DNA from: Acidimicrobiales bacterium
GTDB lineage: Bacteria > Actinomycetota > Acidimicrobiia > Acidimicrobiales > Ilumatobacteraceae
Length of the DNA stretch: 14,951 nucleotides
Direction: 5' to 3'
Assembly: GCA_030830415.1 (NCBI GenBank)
Contig: JAURNB010000046.1
Span: 1-14,951 of the forward strand
Positions 6,387 to 14,048 of the stretch are shown here, one piece after another (position 1 is the first letter of the stretch; each line of letters opens with the position of its first letter). The notes beneath the pieces were generated by a model that was not told the origin of the DNA, did no database searches, and was given only the letters and a program-made list of their open reading frames with translations. The translations under genes and the position numbers were made by a program.

Positions 6387-6935
6387 TCAACGCTCCGTTT
6401 TTTTGGTGAAGCGGGCGAGGTGCAGTACTAACTCTGGTCCCTCGAGCCCGGCCGCCGCCACGACGGCAGCGTCCCAGCGGTTCTTACTTCCTGCCGGTGG
6501 CTCGCTGAGCAGCACTGTTCCCCCCGGGCGCGCGAGTGCCGCCGAGTACTTGAGGGTTGTTTCGTGCGGGCCGAACCCGCGCGACATGACCGCATCGAAA
6601 GTGTCGCGCCACTCATCTTGGCGGGTGAGTGCAGCCACATCGGCACACACCACCCGAACGCGATGACCCCACCCCAGCGATGTCACGGCGCGCTCGAGGG
6701 CGTCGGTGCGTTTGGCTCGGCGGTCGACCAAGGTGATATGCAACTCGGGTCGCAGCTCGGCAACCACCAGGCCAGGCACTCCAGCGCCCGACCCAAGGTC
6801 AACAATGTTGCGGCAAGAGCCGGGGAGTGCAAAAGCAAACGCACCGGCGTGCTCGATGACTTCGCTAATAGGGCGAAGGCCAAGCGCGCCGATGCGTTGT
6901 GCGTCGGTCAAGATCTCGTGAACGGTGCGCGCCAC
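6387..6935 (-). CDS. rsmG: 16S rRNA (guanine-527-N7)-methyltransferase RsmG, short N-terminus
   Basis: A 182-residue SAM-dependent methyltransferase that modifies G527 of 16S rRNA. The SAM-binding loop VDLGSGAGVPGL is at 45-56, followed by LVDRRAKRTDAL (69-80), VVCADV (95-100) and a MSRGF segment (117-121), all as in RsmG. Most family members are longer, roughly 205-240 residues, and carry an N-terminal YNLT-type motif that I do not see here. The frame has a stop a short way upstream of the GTG start, so a longer in-frame start is not available. It lies ten bases after jag and before the parS sites, the usual order in origin regions. The assignment is secure, but the N-terminal loss is unusual. 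Confidence 0.9.
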   Translation of the reverse strand: MARTVHEILTDAQRIGALGLRPISEVIEHAGAFAFALPGSCRNIVDLGSGAGVPGLVVAELRPELHITLVDRRAKRTDALERAVTSLGWGHRVRVVCADVAALTRQDEWRDTFDAVMSRGFGPHETTLKYSAALARPGGTVLLSEPPAGSKNRWDAAVVAAAGLEGPELVLHLARFTKKTER

Positions 6936-6945
6936 GAGAAGTGTC

Positions 6946-7812
6946 TTACTCGCCAGACGGTGCTGGCTCTACCACAATTTGACGATATGGGTCGTCGCCA
7001 CGTGAGCGGGTGACCACACCAGTTTGCTCTGACAATGCATCGTGCACCACTTTGCGGTCGGCAGATGCCATTGGCTCGAGAACGCGGGGCTGGCCCGACT
7101 CCACCACTTCGCCCGCTACTTTCAGGGCAAAACGGGTGAGTGCATCGCGGCGGCGCTCACGGTAACCAGCAACATCAACGCGCAAGCGTGTGTCGTGGTC
7201 GCCCAAGCGACGCTGTGCCACCACGCGGGTGAGGTCTTGCAGTGCCAAGAGCGTGTTGCCACGTGGCCCCACCAAGAGGCCAAGATCATCGCCGTTCACT
7301 TGTGCTTCGAGCTCTTCGCCTTCGCGTTCCACCACTACGGTGCCGACGAGACCAAATGCATTCACCACACCGGTGAGGAAGGTGACTGCCTGAGCGCTCA
7401 CCAATGCGGGGTCGACGGGGTCGCCCTTTGGACGGTCGTCGTCACGTGGTTCACGCGGTTCACGTGGTGGACGGCGGTTGCCTTCACCAGCAGGTTTTGC
7501 CTGACGTGGGCGATCGTTGTTGCGACCACGGCTGTTTGACCGCTCTGGGCGTGCTTCGCCTGCGGCTTGGTCGGTGGTGCTCTTCTCACCTGCAGACTTG
7601 CGGCGTGGGTTACGGCGCTCTGTTTTCTGGCGAGCCTGAGTAGGGCGAACGCGAGCACGGACACGGGCTTCGCCACGTGTACGCCCAAACAAACCCTGTG
7701 TTGGCTCTTCCAAAATATCGAATTCGGCGTCGTCTTCGGCTACTCCCAATGCGTCGAGAGCGGCATTTTTTGCTTCGTCGATGCTACGACCTGTTGTTTC
7801 TACCCATTCCAT
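6946..7812 (-). CDS. jag: Jag/KhpB RNA-binding protein (Jag_N, KH and R3H domains)
   Basis: A 288-residue protein. Jag_N covers about residues 1-52 (WVETTGRSIDEAKNAALDAL, then GLFGRTRGEARVR). A long basic, Arg/Pro-rich disordered linker spans about 53-130. A KH domain follows at about 137-212 with VGPRGNTL at 181-188. The R3H domain lies at about 215-285, with R253 and H257 in ADRKVVHDAL. KhpB binds RNA, and in firmicutes it is tied to cell elongation and envelope control. It almost always follows yidC near the origin, as here (47-base gap). A clear AAGGA lies seven bases before the ATG. The linker is low in complexity and rich in repeated REP-type units. Confidence 0.94.
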   Translation of the reverse strand: MEWVETTGRSIDEAKNAALDALGVAEDDAEFDILEEPTQGLFGRTRGEARVRARVRPTQARQKTERRNPRRKSAGEKSTTDQAAGEARPERSNSRGRNNDRPRQAKPAGEGNRRPPREPREPRDDDRPKGDPVDPALVSAQAVTFLTGVVNAFGLVGTVVVEREGEELEAQVNGDDLGLLVGPRGNTLLALQDLTRVVAQRRLGDHDTRLRVDVAGYRERRRDALTRFALKVAGEVVESGQPRVLEPMASADRKVVHDALSEQTGVVTRSRGDDPYRQIVVEPAPSGE

Positions 7813-7859
7813 GACTTCATCCTTCGTTCTGTGTTCACGTTAATAATTAGACTTTTAGT

Positions 7860-8798
7860 TTATTTCTTGCGCTTTGAGGGCGGGATTGGCCGCTGTGGGC
7901 GTCCGGTTGGAGCGGGACGGTTCTTCGGTGGCGTCACGCGCTTGCTTTGTGTTGGCGCTGGCTTTTCAACCTTGTCGGGCTTGAGGGCCGCCTTGCCCGC
8001 TTTACCTTTCGCGTCTTTGGCCATTTCGCTTGCCTCTTTGCTCGCGGCTTGTGCCTGGCGACCAATGGAGCCGTCGTGCCCATAGAAACGCTTCGTGATG
8101 TACCACTGCTGCAAGATACGAACAATCGCTTGTGTGAAGTAGTAGATGACGAGCCCGGTGGGCAAAAACACTTGAAATACTGCAAACCCAACAGGGAGGT
8201 ACTGCATGATTTTGGCCTGCATTGGCGACATCGAGGCACTCGTGGTGCGCGACGCAATCATCCTTTGCTGCACAAAGAAAGTGAAAGCCAACAACACAAT
8301 CATGAGGGCATAGGGAATGCCCTTCACAAAATCTTCGCCCATCACCTTGGCAGGAGTCTTGGCAAGGTCGAGACCAAAAGCGAGCATCTCTTTCGACTTG
8401 TCGAGCGCAATGTACAGCTGTGAATCTTTAGCGATATAGCTGGGGTTAAACGTTCCGTCGTCGCCGAATTTCGACAAACCATTGAGCACGCGGAACATGA
8501 TGATGAACACCGGCAACTGCGCAATGAGCGGCAGGCACGAGGCCAAAGGGTTTACCTTGTGCTCTTGGTAGAGCTTCATCATTTCTTCGTTTAATTTTTG
8601 GCGATCGCTCTTGTATAAACCTTGCAGTCTGCGCATTTCCGGCTGCAGACGCTGCATTTCCAACATGCCCTTAGTGCTCTTCAGCGTGAGCGGGGTGAGG
8701 AGAAGCATGATGGAAACGGCCACTAAAGCAATGGCGAATGCATAGTTGTGGACCAAGCCATAAAAAACACTGACGAGCCAGGCTGCTGCTTGAAACAT
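7860..8798 (-). CDS. yidC: Membrane protein insertase YidC/Oxa1
   Basis: A 312-residue insertase that folds membrane proteins into the cytoplasmic membrane alone or with SecYEG. Visible transmembrane segments are at about 17-37, 83-103, 161-178 and 201-230. The cytoplasmic hairpin between the first two has the typical charged form (EMQRLQPEMRRLQ, then LNEEMMKLYQEHKVNP). The motif NPLASCLPLIAQLPVF marks the second helix. A strongly basic tail of about 75 residues (K/R/P-rich, about 238-312) probably contacts ribosomes. It lacks the large periplasmic domain of proteobacterial YidC, as expected for a Gram-positive-type protein. AGGAAAG precedes the ATG. The start is four bases after the yidD stop. 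Confidence 0.95.
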   Translation of the reverse strand: MFQAAAWLVSVFYGLVHNYAFAIALVAVSIMLLLTPLTLKSTKGMLEMQRLQPEMRRLQGLYKSDRQKLNEEMMKLYQEHKVNPLASCLPLIAQLPVFIIMFRVLNGLSKFGDDGTFNPSYIAKDSQLYIALDKSKEMLAFGLDLAKTPAKVMGEDFVKGIPYALMIVLLAFTFFVQQRMIASRTTSASMSPMQAKIMQYLPVGFAVFQVFLPTGLVIYYFTQAIVRILQQWYITKRFYGHDGSIGRQAQAASKEASEMAKDAKGKAGKAALKPDKVEKPAPTQSKRVTPPKNRPAPTGRPQRPIPPSKRKK

Positions 8799-8802
8799 TT
8801 TT

Positions 8803-9063
8803 CTACTTTCCTAAAAGTTCATGTGTATGAGATGTATGTACTTCGGGCACGGGGTCGAAACCCGACGGGCCAAAAGGGCGGCACCGCAACAACCGCTTGG
8901 CGGTGAGCCAAAACCCGCGGGCAGTGCCATGAAGTGCAAAAGCTTCGTGAGCAAAAGACGAACACGATGGGGAAAACCGACACGGTGATGGCCGACCCGA
9001 GCGAGCCCCTTGATAGAACTCGATAGCCGCCAGGCAGCGCTCATTGAAGGTGCGCTTGGTCAT
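8803..9063 (-). CDS. yidD: Membrane protein insertion efficiency factor YidD
   Basis: An 86-residue protein of the YidD (DUF37) family, a small membrane-associated protein that helps YidC-dependent insertion. The family signature CRFSPSCSSFAHEAF is at 28-42 and RCRPFGPSGFDPVP at 60-73. Its ATG overlaps the rnpA stop in ATGA, and its stop is four bases from yidC. It therefore belongs to the rpmH-rnpA-yidD-yidC chain and is probably translated by coupling. Confidence 0.94.
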   Translation of the reverse strand: MTKRTFNERCLAAIEFYQGARSGRPSPCRFSPSCSSFAHEAFALHGTARGFWLTAKRLLRCRPFGPSGFDPVPEVHTSHTHELLGK

Positions 9064-9392
9064 GAGACCTTCTGTTTGGCGGTAGTGATGAGTTGCAACA
9101 TGGTCTGGGTGAGTTCCTGAAACGACAACGCGGTGGCTTCTTTGTGTGCCCCAATGAGGTAATACCCCGGAACCAATTGGTTCGTGTTTGCGGCCAAGAT
9201 TTCTCTCATTTGACGCCGGATGCGGTTACGCACCACGGCTGAACCGGTGTGACGCCCTAAGGCATACGCCACACATGGCTGAGAAAGAGCAGGGTCAACA
9301 AGCACTGAACACCACACAGAGCCCACGCGCACACGAACACCTTCACGCCCTAAACGGCGAAAAATAGCGTGTTCGTGAATGCGTCCGATCAA
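9060..9392 (-). CDS. rnpA: Ribonuclease P protein component
   Basis: A 110-residue basic protein that binds RNase P RNA and helps it recognise pre-tRNA leaders. The conserved motif GSAVVRNRIRRQMRE is at 50-64, preceded by YALGRHTG, where many relatives have a GxxVSKKxG-type strand. Length is normal. The start is TTG at 9392, which overlaps the rpmH stop as TTGA, so initiation probably depends on ribosomes finishing rpmH. The stop overlaps the yidD start in ATGA. Confidence 0.93.
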   Translation of the reverse strand: MIGRIHEHAIFRRLGREGVRVRVGSVWCSVLVDPALSQPCVAYALGRHTGSAVVRNRIRRQMREILAANTNQLVPGYYLIGAHKEATALSFQELTQTMLQLITTAKQKVS

Positions 9393-9523
9393 GCGGAGAG
9401 GCGGTAGCGGCCCTTGGCGCGGCGGTTTTTGAGAATTTCACGACCTGCACGAGTGCTCATGCGGTGGCGAAAACCGTGCTTTTTGGCGCGACGACGATTG
9501 TTTGGCTGGAAGGTACGCTTCAT
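9389..9523 (-). CDS. rpmH: 50S ribosomal protein L34
   Basis: A 44-residue, very basic protein of the large ribosomal subunit. It begins MKRTFQPNNRRRAKKHGFR and continues with RMSTRAGREILKNRRAKGR, the near-invariant L34 sequence. It is first in the leftward operon, and the stop overlaps the rnpA TTG start in a TTGA quartet. Upstream on the minus strand there is a weak -10-like TACATAAT about 22 bases from the ATG but no clear -35 and no strong ribosome-binding sequence. Normal length, complete. Confidence 0.97.
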   Translation of the reverse strand: MKRTFQPNNRRRAKKHGFRHRMSTRAGREILKNRRAKGRYRLSA

Positions 9524-9678
9524 GGGTCCAGGATCTTTCGAATTATGTAAGGTGAACGGGAACCGCGAGAGGCAGGGCCGGGGCTACAAGAGCGAAGCGG
9601 CACGTCGATTCGGGTGACCATCGGAAAGGCTAGGCGAGACCAGCCCCCATTCCCAACCATGGCTCCATTTTTTTGCCC

Positions 9679-9779
9679 TGTGGATAATCTGCTATGGTGC
9701 ATTTCCCACAGAAAAAGTGGCGAAAAGTACCAAAAACACCCGAAAACCGTCCACAGCCTGTGGATAACCATGTGTATAA
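9679..9779 (-). promoter_or_regulatory. DnaA-box group upstream of dnaA
   Basis: TGTGGATAA (the complement of TTATCCACA) occurs exactly at 9679-9687 and 9759-9767. A one-mismatch copy, TGTGTATAA, lies at 9771-9779, 12 bases after the second box. TCCACA-gcc-TGTGGA at 9750-9764 forms an inverted pair with a three-base centre. The position ahead of dnaA suggests autoregulation, origin function, or both. Confidence 0.8.
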
Positions 9780-9814
9780 GAAGTGCTTTTCGTCGCCAAA
9801 CCCATACCGACGCG

Positions 9815-9821
9815 AAAGGAG
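9815..9821 (+). promoter_or_regulatory. Ribosome-binding site that sets the dnaA start
   Basis: AAAGGAG stands six bases before the ATG at 9828. The longer frame from 9783 adds 15 residues unlike DnaA and has no such signal. Nearly identical leaders (AAAGGAG plus a CC-rich spacer) precede dnaN and trxA. Confidence 0.85.
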
Positions 9822-9827
9822 ACCGCC

Positions 9828-11207
9828 ATGGCAGAACACGACACCGTGTGGACAGCGGTCTCTGCCCTGCTCCGGGCCCAGGTCTCTGAAGCGGTATGGC
9901 TCTCTACTTTTCAAGACGTGGTCCCGCTTCCGGGTGGCGACGACGCATTGCGGCTCCAGGTGCCCAATGGCCACATCAAAGAACGCGTGCTCACTCGCTA
10001 CTTGCAACTGGTGCTCGACGCCCTTGCCGAAATTGACGAAAGCGACCGCCAACTGGTGGTGGAAGTGGCCCCCATTGTGGAAGGCGAAGACGGCGACGGC
10101 ACAACCGACGACTTTTCTCGCGACTCCTTCGACGACGACACCGCACTTGCGGGCAGTGCCGCAACCTCAACCCGCGGCCAAGCGACAGGGCTGAACCCGC
10201 GCTACACCTTCGACACCTTTGTGAAGGGCGCCTCAAACCAGTTTGCTCTCGCTGCTGCACATCGCGTGGCGGAAACTCCTGCCCGGTCGTATAACCCGCT
10301 CTTCATTTACGGATCAGCTGGGTTAGGAAAAACCCACCTTTTGCACGCCATTGGTGAATATGTCCACCAGAACTATGCGCATTACGAAGTGCGTTATGTG
10401 TCGACCGAAACGTTCATGAATGAATACGTCGACGCCATTCGCAGCAACACCACTGCGGCCTTTAAACGCAGATACCGCGAAGTCGACGTTTTGCTCATCG
10501 ACGACATTCAGTTCATGGAAGGCAAAGAAGGCCTTCAAGAAGAGTTTTTCCATACGTTTAACTCATTACACGGCGCAAATAAGCAAATTGTTATTTCATC
10601 CGACCGTGTTCCCGACGCTATTCCTACACTGGAAGACCGTTTGCGCGGCCGGTTCCGTTGGGGTCTCATCACCGACGTGCAGCCCCCAGATCTTGAAACC
10701 CGGTTGGCCATTTTGCGCAACTACGCCGAACGCAATGGCACCAAAGTGCCCGACGACGTGCTCGAGTTCATTGCTGCCAACATCACTTCGAACATTCGTG
10801 AACTTGAAGGGGCTCTCATTCGCGTCACCGCCTTTGCTGCTTTGAACCGCGTCAATATGAATGTGGCCACGGCCCAAGACCTCCTTGGCGACTTGTTGTC
10901 ACAGTCGTCCACGCGTGTACGCAGCGATGAAGAGTTCCTCGCCGACATTGCCGCATATCTCGGCTACAGCGTCGAAGCCTTGCGTGGCAAGAGCCGCCAA
11001 CGCCCGTTGGTGATGGCTCGCCAAATTGCGATGTACGTCATGCGCGAACAAACCGAACTGAGTTACCCCTCGTTAGCGCGCCTCTTTGGTGGCCGCGACC
11101 ACACAACAGTCATTCACGCTGTTGAAAAAGTGCAGCGGTTAATGGCCGAGCGTAAACAGGTGTACGACCAGGTCACCGAGCTCTTCCGCCGGGCGAAAAA
11201 AGGGTGA
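9828..11207 (+). CDS. dnaA: Chromosomal replication initiator protein DnaA
   Basis: A 459-residue AAA+ initiator that binds DnaA boxes, unwinds the origin and recruits helicase. Domain I covers about residues 1-80. A short acidic linker, domain II (about 84-122), is rich in Asp, Gly and Thr. Domain III carries Walker A GSAGLGKTH at 162-170, Walker B LLIDDIQF at 222-229, sensor 1 ISSDR at 256-260, and R324 in SNIRELEGAL. Domain IV has the DNA-binding signature RLFGGRDHTTVIHAVEKV at 418-435. All key residues are present. The linker is short compared with streptomycete DnaA. DnaA boxes flank the gene on both sides, consistent with autoregulation. Confidence 0.98.
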   Translation: MAEHDTVWTAVSALLRAQVSEAVWLSTFQDVVPLPGGDDALRLQVPNGHIKERVLTRYLQLVLDALAEIDESDRQLVVEVAPIVEGEDGDGTTDDFSRDSFDDDTALAGSAATSTRGQATGLNPRYTFDTFVKGASNQFALAAAHRVAETPARSYNPLFIYGSAGLGKTHLLHAIGEYVHQNYAHYEVRYVSTETFMNEYVDAIRSNTTAAFKRRYREVDVLLIDDIQFMEGKEGLQEEFFHTFNSLHGANKQIVISSDRVPDAIPTLEDRLRGRFRWGLITDVQPPDLETRLAILRNYAERNGTKVPDDVLEFIAANITSNIRELEGALIRVTAFAALNRVNMNVATAQDLLGDLLSQSSTRVRSDEEFLADIAAYLGYSVEALRGKSRQRPLVMARQIAMYVMREQTELSYPSLARLFGGRDHTTVIHAVEKVQRLMAERKQVYDQVTELFRRAKKG

Positions 11208-11492
11208 GTGTCATGTCATTTGCTCTGGGGACAACATGTGGTGTGAGGCGTGGACAAACTGCGTCGCATTGGGCACAAAGTAGGGGTTATCCCCCGCAGC
11301 GCACACATGTTCGCCTTCCCCTGTGGAAAACTGTGGATAACCAGCGTCGGTTCTTTTCTTTTCCAGTACTGGCGCAAACGACCTTTATCCACAATCCACA
11401 GCCCTTATTACAAGCATTAGACATATATCTCCCTTTCACTATCAATAACACCGCCCACACTCAGGACGTCTTGGGCCAACAAAGGAGCCGCC
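11208..11492. other. oriC: Candidate replication origin (oriC) between dnaA and dnaN
   Basis: The 285-base gap has perfect DnaA boxes at 11332-11340 (minus orientation) and 11385-11393 (plus). Near matches occur at 11287-11295 (TTATCCCCC), 11322-11330 (TGTGGAAAA), 11392-11400 (CAATCCACA) and, weaker, 11249-11257. An AT-rich tract at about 11404-11450, directly after the last boxes, is the likely unwinding element. Genes diverge from this general area, with rpmH to parB leftward and dnaA to gyrB rightward, as expected for leading-strand orientation from an origin here. The dnaA-dnaN gap is the usual actinobacterial oriC. Confidence 0.85.
11418..11445 (+). promoter_or_regulatory. Possible dnaN promoter inside oriC
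   Basis: TAGACA (11418-11423), one mismatch from TTGACA, is followed after 16 bases by TATCAA (11440-11445), which matches the -10 consensus at four of six positions. It lies about 48 bases before the dnaN ATG. AT-rich DNA produces such pairs easily, so this is tentative. Confidence 0.3.
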
Positions 11493-12587
11493 ATGAAGTT
11501 TCGTTGTGAACGAGAACAACTCGCTGAAGCACTCGGTTTAGCTTCACGCATTGCCTCTGGGCGTGTTGGTGCATTACCTGCATTGTCGGGTGTGCGCTTA
11601 CAGGTGAAAGGCGATCAACTGCATCTCACCTCCACCGACAACGACATGTCGCTGCAAGCAACCCTTGCCATTGGTGGCGAGAAAGACGGGGTTGCACTCA
11701 TTAGTGCAAAATTATTGAACGATATTGTGCGTTCATTGCCCGAAGGAAAAATCACCGTCGAAGCACAAGTGGAATCACTCACCGTCAAAAGTGGGCGCTC
11801 TCAATTCACCGTGCCGACGTACAACGCAATGGATTTTCCTAACGTCACACCAAGCACCGGCCCGGCACTTAGCGTGTCGGCAACCGAACTCGGCGAAGCG
11901 TTACGCAAAGTGGTGCGTGCAGCAAGCACCGACCAAATGCGTATTGCACTTACCGGCGTTTTGATGTCGGGTGAAGACGGCAGTTTCCGCCTGGTTGCAA
12001 CCGACTCGTATCGTTTAGCCGTGTGCGATGTACCAAGCATCGTGGTGAGTTCCGCAACACGCGTCTTGGTGCCCAGCAAAGCCTTAGGAGAAGTGCAACG
12101 GTTGTTGAGTGGAGCAAAAGAAGCCGCTATTCGTCTCGATGAAAACTCTGTGACCTTCGAAGTTGATGGAACACAACTCACCACACGCTTGCTCACCAAC
12201 GAATACCCCACATACAAAACACTTATTCAGGGCACATACCCCAACAACATCACAGTGAGCCGCGAACAACTACTCGACGCATTGCGCCGCGCACGCATTC
12301 TTGCTCGCGACCAAGGCCCTGTGCGTTTGCATATGAGCAACAACGGTTTGAAAGTAATGGCTGGCACCAAAGACAACGACGAGTTCGAAGAAGACATCGA
12401 CGCGGTGTACTCAGGCGATGAACTCACCATTGCGTTCAACTCGGAATATCTTGCAGCAGGTATCGACGCAATTGCCGGACAAGACGTCATCATTAAAACC
12501 AGCGACCCTGCAAAACCTGCAGTGGTCACCGGCGTTGGTGAACACTCCGAGCAATATTTGTATCTCTTGATGCCACAAAGACTTTAG
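11493..12587 (+). CDS. dnaN: DNA polymerase III beta subunit (sliding clamp)
   Basis: A 364-residue clamp that forms a ring dimer around DNA and tethers polymerase and repair proteins. Three repeated clamp domains fit within the length, roughly 1-118, 125-240 and 243-364. The start MKFRCEREQLAEAL and the C-terminal YLYLLMPQRL (the position of the usual LMPVRL ending) are diagnostic. AAAGGAG precedes the ATG by five bases. recF follows after 28 bases, so the two are probably cotranscribed. Confidence 0.97.
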   Translation: MKFRCEREQLAEALGLASRIASGRVGALPALSGVRLQVKGDQLHLTSTDNDMSLQATLAIGGEKDGVALISAKLLNDIVRSLPEGKITVEAQVESLTVKSGRSQFTVPTYNAMDFPNVTPSTGPALSVSATELGEALRKVVRAASTDQMRIALTGVLMSGEDGSFRLVATDSYRLAVCDVPSIVVSSATRVLVPSKALGEVQRLLSGAKEAAIRLDENSVTFEVDGTQLTTRLLTNEYPTYKTLIQGTYPNNITVSREQLLDALRRARILARDQGPVRLHMSNNGLKVMAGTKDNDEFEEDIDAVYSGDELTIAFNSEYLAAGIDAIAGQDVIIKTSDPAKPAVVTGVGEHSEQYLYLLMPQRL

Positions 12588-12615
12588 AAATTATTAAGTA
12601 CGAAGCGAGACCAGT

Positions 12616-13737
12616 GTGTTTGTTGAACACTTAACACTCACGAACTTTCGCAACTACGAAGAAGCAGATGTTTCTTTTACGCACGGCACCACCGCGCTAT
12701 TGGGTGCGAACGGGCAAGGGAAAACAAGCCTGGCTGAAGCTTTAACGTACTTAGCAACACTCGACAGTTTCCGCGGTGTTCCTACCGACACACTCATTCG
12801 CAACGGCGCCGACACCGCCATATTACGCGCAACAGTAAAACACCCAGACGGGCGTGAATTATTGATTGAAGTAGAACTGTCACGCACAGGGCGCAATAAG
12901 GCCCAGGTGAACAAGCAACGCTTGGTGCGCAACCGCGATTTGTTGGGAGTTTTACGCACCACCATTTTCTCACCCGACGACTTAGCACTCATCAAAGATG
13001 GGCCAAGTGAACGGCGCCGATTCATTGACGACGCATTAGTTGCTATTGCTGTGAAGCACGATGCAACACGGCGCGATGTAGAACGCATTGTGAAACAACG
13101 CAATGCGTTGCTCAAACAAATTGGGTATCGCTCATCGGCATCGCAACTCACCAGTGAACAAACAGTCACACTCGATGTGTGGGATGAAAAGTTCGCACTT
13201 GCCGGCGGCGCATTAGGCGACGCACGTGCACAACTCGTTGCACAACTACAACCACTAGTGAATGAGGCATACGAACACCTTGCCAGCAAGCCCACTCCGA
13301 CCGATGTTGTCTATGAACCCGAGTGGCGTCGTATTGGTCTTGGCTTTGCGCTCAAAGAAAACCGCAACGAAGACCTGCGCCGCACTTCAACAACGGTGGG
13401 GCCACATCGTGACGATATTGAACTGCTCATCAATGGGTTGCCTGCCCGCACTCAAGCATCGCAAGGCGAACAACGCACGCTCGCCCTGGCTTTACGGCTA
13501 GCAACTCACCGTTTGGTCACCGAAGAAGTAGGCGCGCCACCAGTATTGGTACTCGACGATGTGTTGTCGGAATTAGACCCATCACGAGCAACAGCGTTGC
13601 TGCAATACATGCCCATGGGACAGGTCATTATTACGAGCGCAAGTGGGTTACCACCAGCTGCACAACCAGAGCGTGTGTTGTACATCACCGCAGGAAAAAT
13701 CTCTGAAGAACCACTGCAACAGGGGAGTGTCGGCTAA
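12616..13737 (+). CDS. recF: DNA replication and repair protein RecF
   Basis: A 373-residue SMC-like ATPase that acts with RecO and RecR to load RecA at single-strand gaps. Walker A GANGQGKTS is at 30-38, the conserved TVGPHRDD at 260-267, the ABC-type signature SQGEQRT at 282-288, and Walker B LVLDDVLSELD at 311-321. The start is GTG at 12616, giving MFVEHLTLTNFRNYEE, a normal RecF N-terminus. The ribosome-binding sequence there is weak, so translation may rely on coupling to dnaN. The stop overlaps the next gene by one base (TAATG). Confidence 0.97.
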   Translation: MFVEHLTLTNFRNYEEADVSFTHGTTALLGANGQGKTSLAEALTYLATLDSFRGVPTDTLIRNGADTAILRATVKHPDGRELLIEVELSRTGRNKAQVNKQRLVRNRDLLGVLRTTIFSPDDLALIKDGPSERRRFIDDALVAIAVKHDATRRDVERIVKQRNALLKQIGYRSSASQLTSEQTVTLDVWDEKFALAGGALGDARAQLVAQLQPLVNEAYEHLASKPTPTDVVYEPEWRRIGLGFALKENRNEDLRRTSTTVGPHRDDIELLINGLPARTQASQGEQRTLALALRLATHRLVTEEVGAPPVLVLDDVLSELDPSRATALLQYMPMGQVIITSASGLPPAAQPERVLYITAGKISEEPLQQGSVG

Positions 13738-14048
13738 TGCCGGAGCGTCCACCAGAAGAGCCAACGTCACTCATCGACTCAATGCGATCTGTTTTAAAAC
13801 GCCTCAAAATGGACGATGGCGATTCAGTAGGAAGCGTCTTTCAGTCGTGGGATGCTGTTGTTGGCCCCGATATTGCTCAACATATTCAGCCCGTCAAACT
13901 CGATGGTGGTGTGTTGATAGTTGATGCAACCGATGCGGGTTGGGCAACACAATTTCGCTTTTTAGAAGCCGACGTAAAACAACGATTTTTCGAGCACACT
14001 GGCTCGCGTATCGACAGCATTGTGGTGCGTCAAAAACGGCGTCGTTAG
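13737..14048 (+). CDS. dciA: DUF721/DciA-family protein, probable replicative helicase operator
   Basis: A 103-residue protein of the DUF721 (PF05258) family. The family pattern is visible: a conserved W38 in FQSWDAVVGPDIAQHIQP (35-52), a LDGGVLIVDATD strand pair (55-66), then W69 in AGWATQF and a final basic tail. DciA proteins help deliver the DnaB helicase at origins in bacteria that lack DnaC or DnaI. The equivalent mycobacterial gene, Rv0004, also lies between recF and gyrB. Its ATG overlaps the recF stop by one base, so it is translationally coupled. The family call is strong; the helicase role rests on family knowledge. Confidence 0.85.
   Translation: MPERPPEEPTSLIDSMRSVLKRLKMDDGDSVGSVFQSWDAVVGPDIAQHIQPVKLDGGVLIVDATDAGWATQFRFLEADVKQRFFEHTGSRIDSIVVRQKRRR

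Larger units (their letters stand above)
9524..9827. other. Divergent rpmH/dnaA intergenic control region (304 bases)
   Basis: No coding gene is credible here. The rpmH side (9524-9620) is GC-rich with one AT-rich patch (TACATAAT on the minus strand) that may be a promoter. The dnaA side contains an A/T-rich stretch (about 9666-9750) with DnaA boxes. Open frames crossing this gap on both strands lack recognisable protein features and run into genes on the opposite strand. No confident -35/-10 pair for dnaA could be picked; TATGGT at 9693-9698 and TATAAG at 9775-9780 are weak candidates. Confidence 0.7.

Noticed and set aside
6034..6666. A 210-residue plus-strand open frame across parA start, both parS sites and rsmG end
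   Set aside because: It would place coding sequence over two perfect parS palindromes and lies opposite two genes with strong family motifs.
7440..7475. parS-like GGTTCACGTGG sequence inside jag
   Set aside because: It is not palindromic over 16 bases and mismatches the two perfect parS sites at several positions.
7440..7520. Short repeated units in the jag linker as a DNA repeat or CRISPR-like array
   Set aside because: The repeats follow from Arg/Pro/Glu-rich coding of a disordered linker, with no regular spacers.
7042..8085. Long plus-strand open frames opposite jag and yidC
   Set aside because: They are products of GC-rich, Arg/Lys-rich coding on the minus strand, with skewed composition and no domains.
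9630..10052. A minus-strand open frame covering the dnaA leader
   Set aside because: It crosses several DnaA boxes and the dnaA ribosome-binding site and resembles no protein family.
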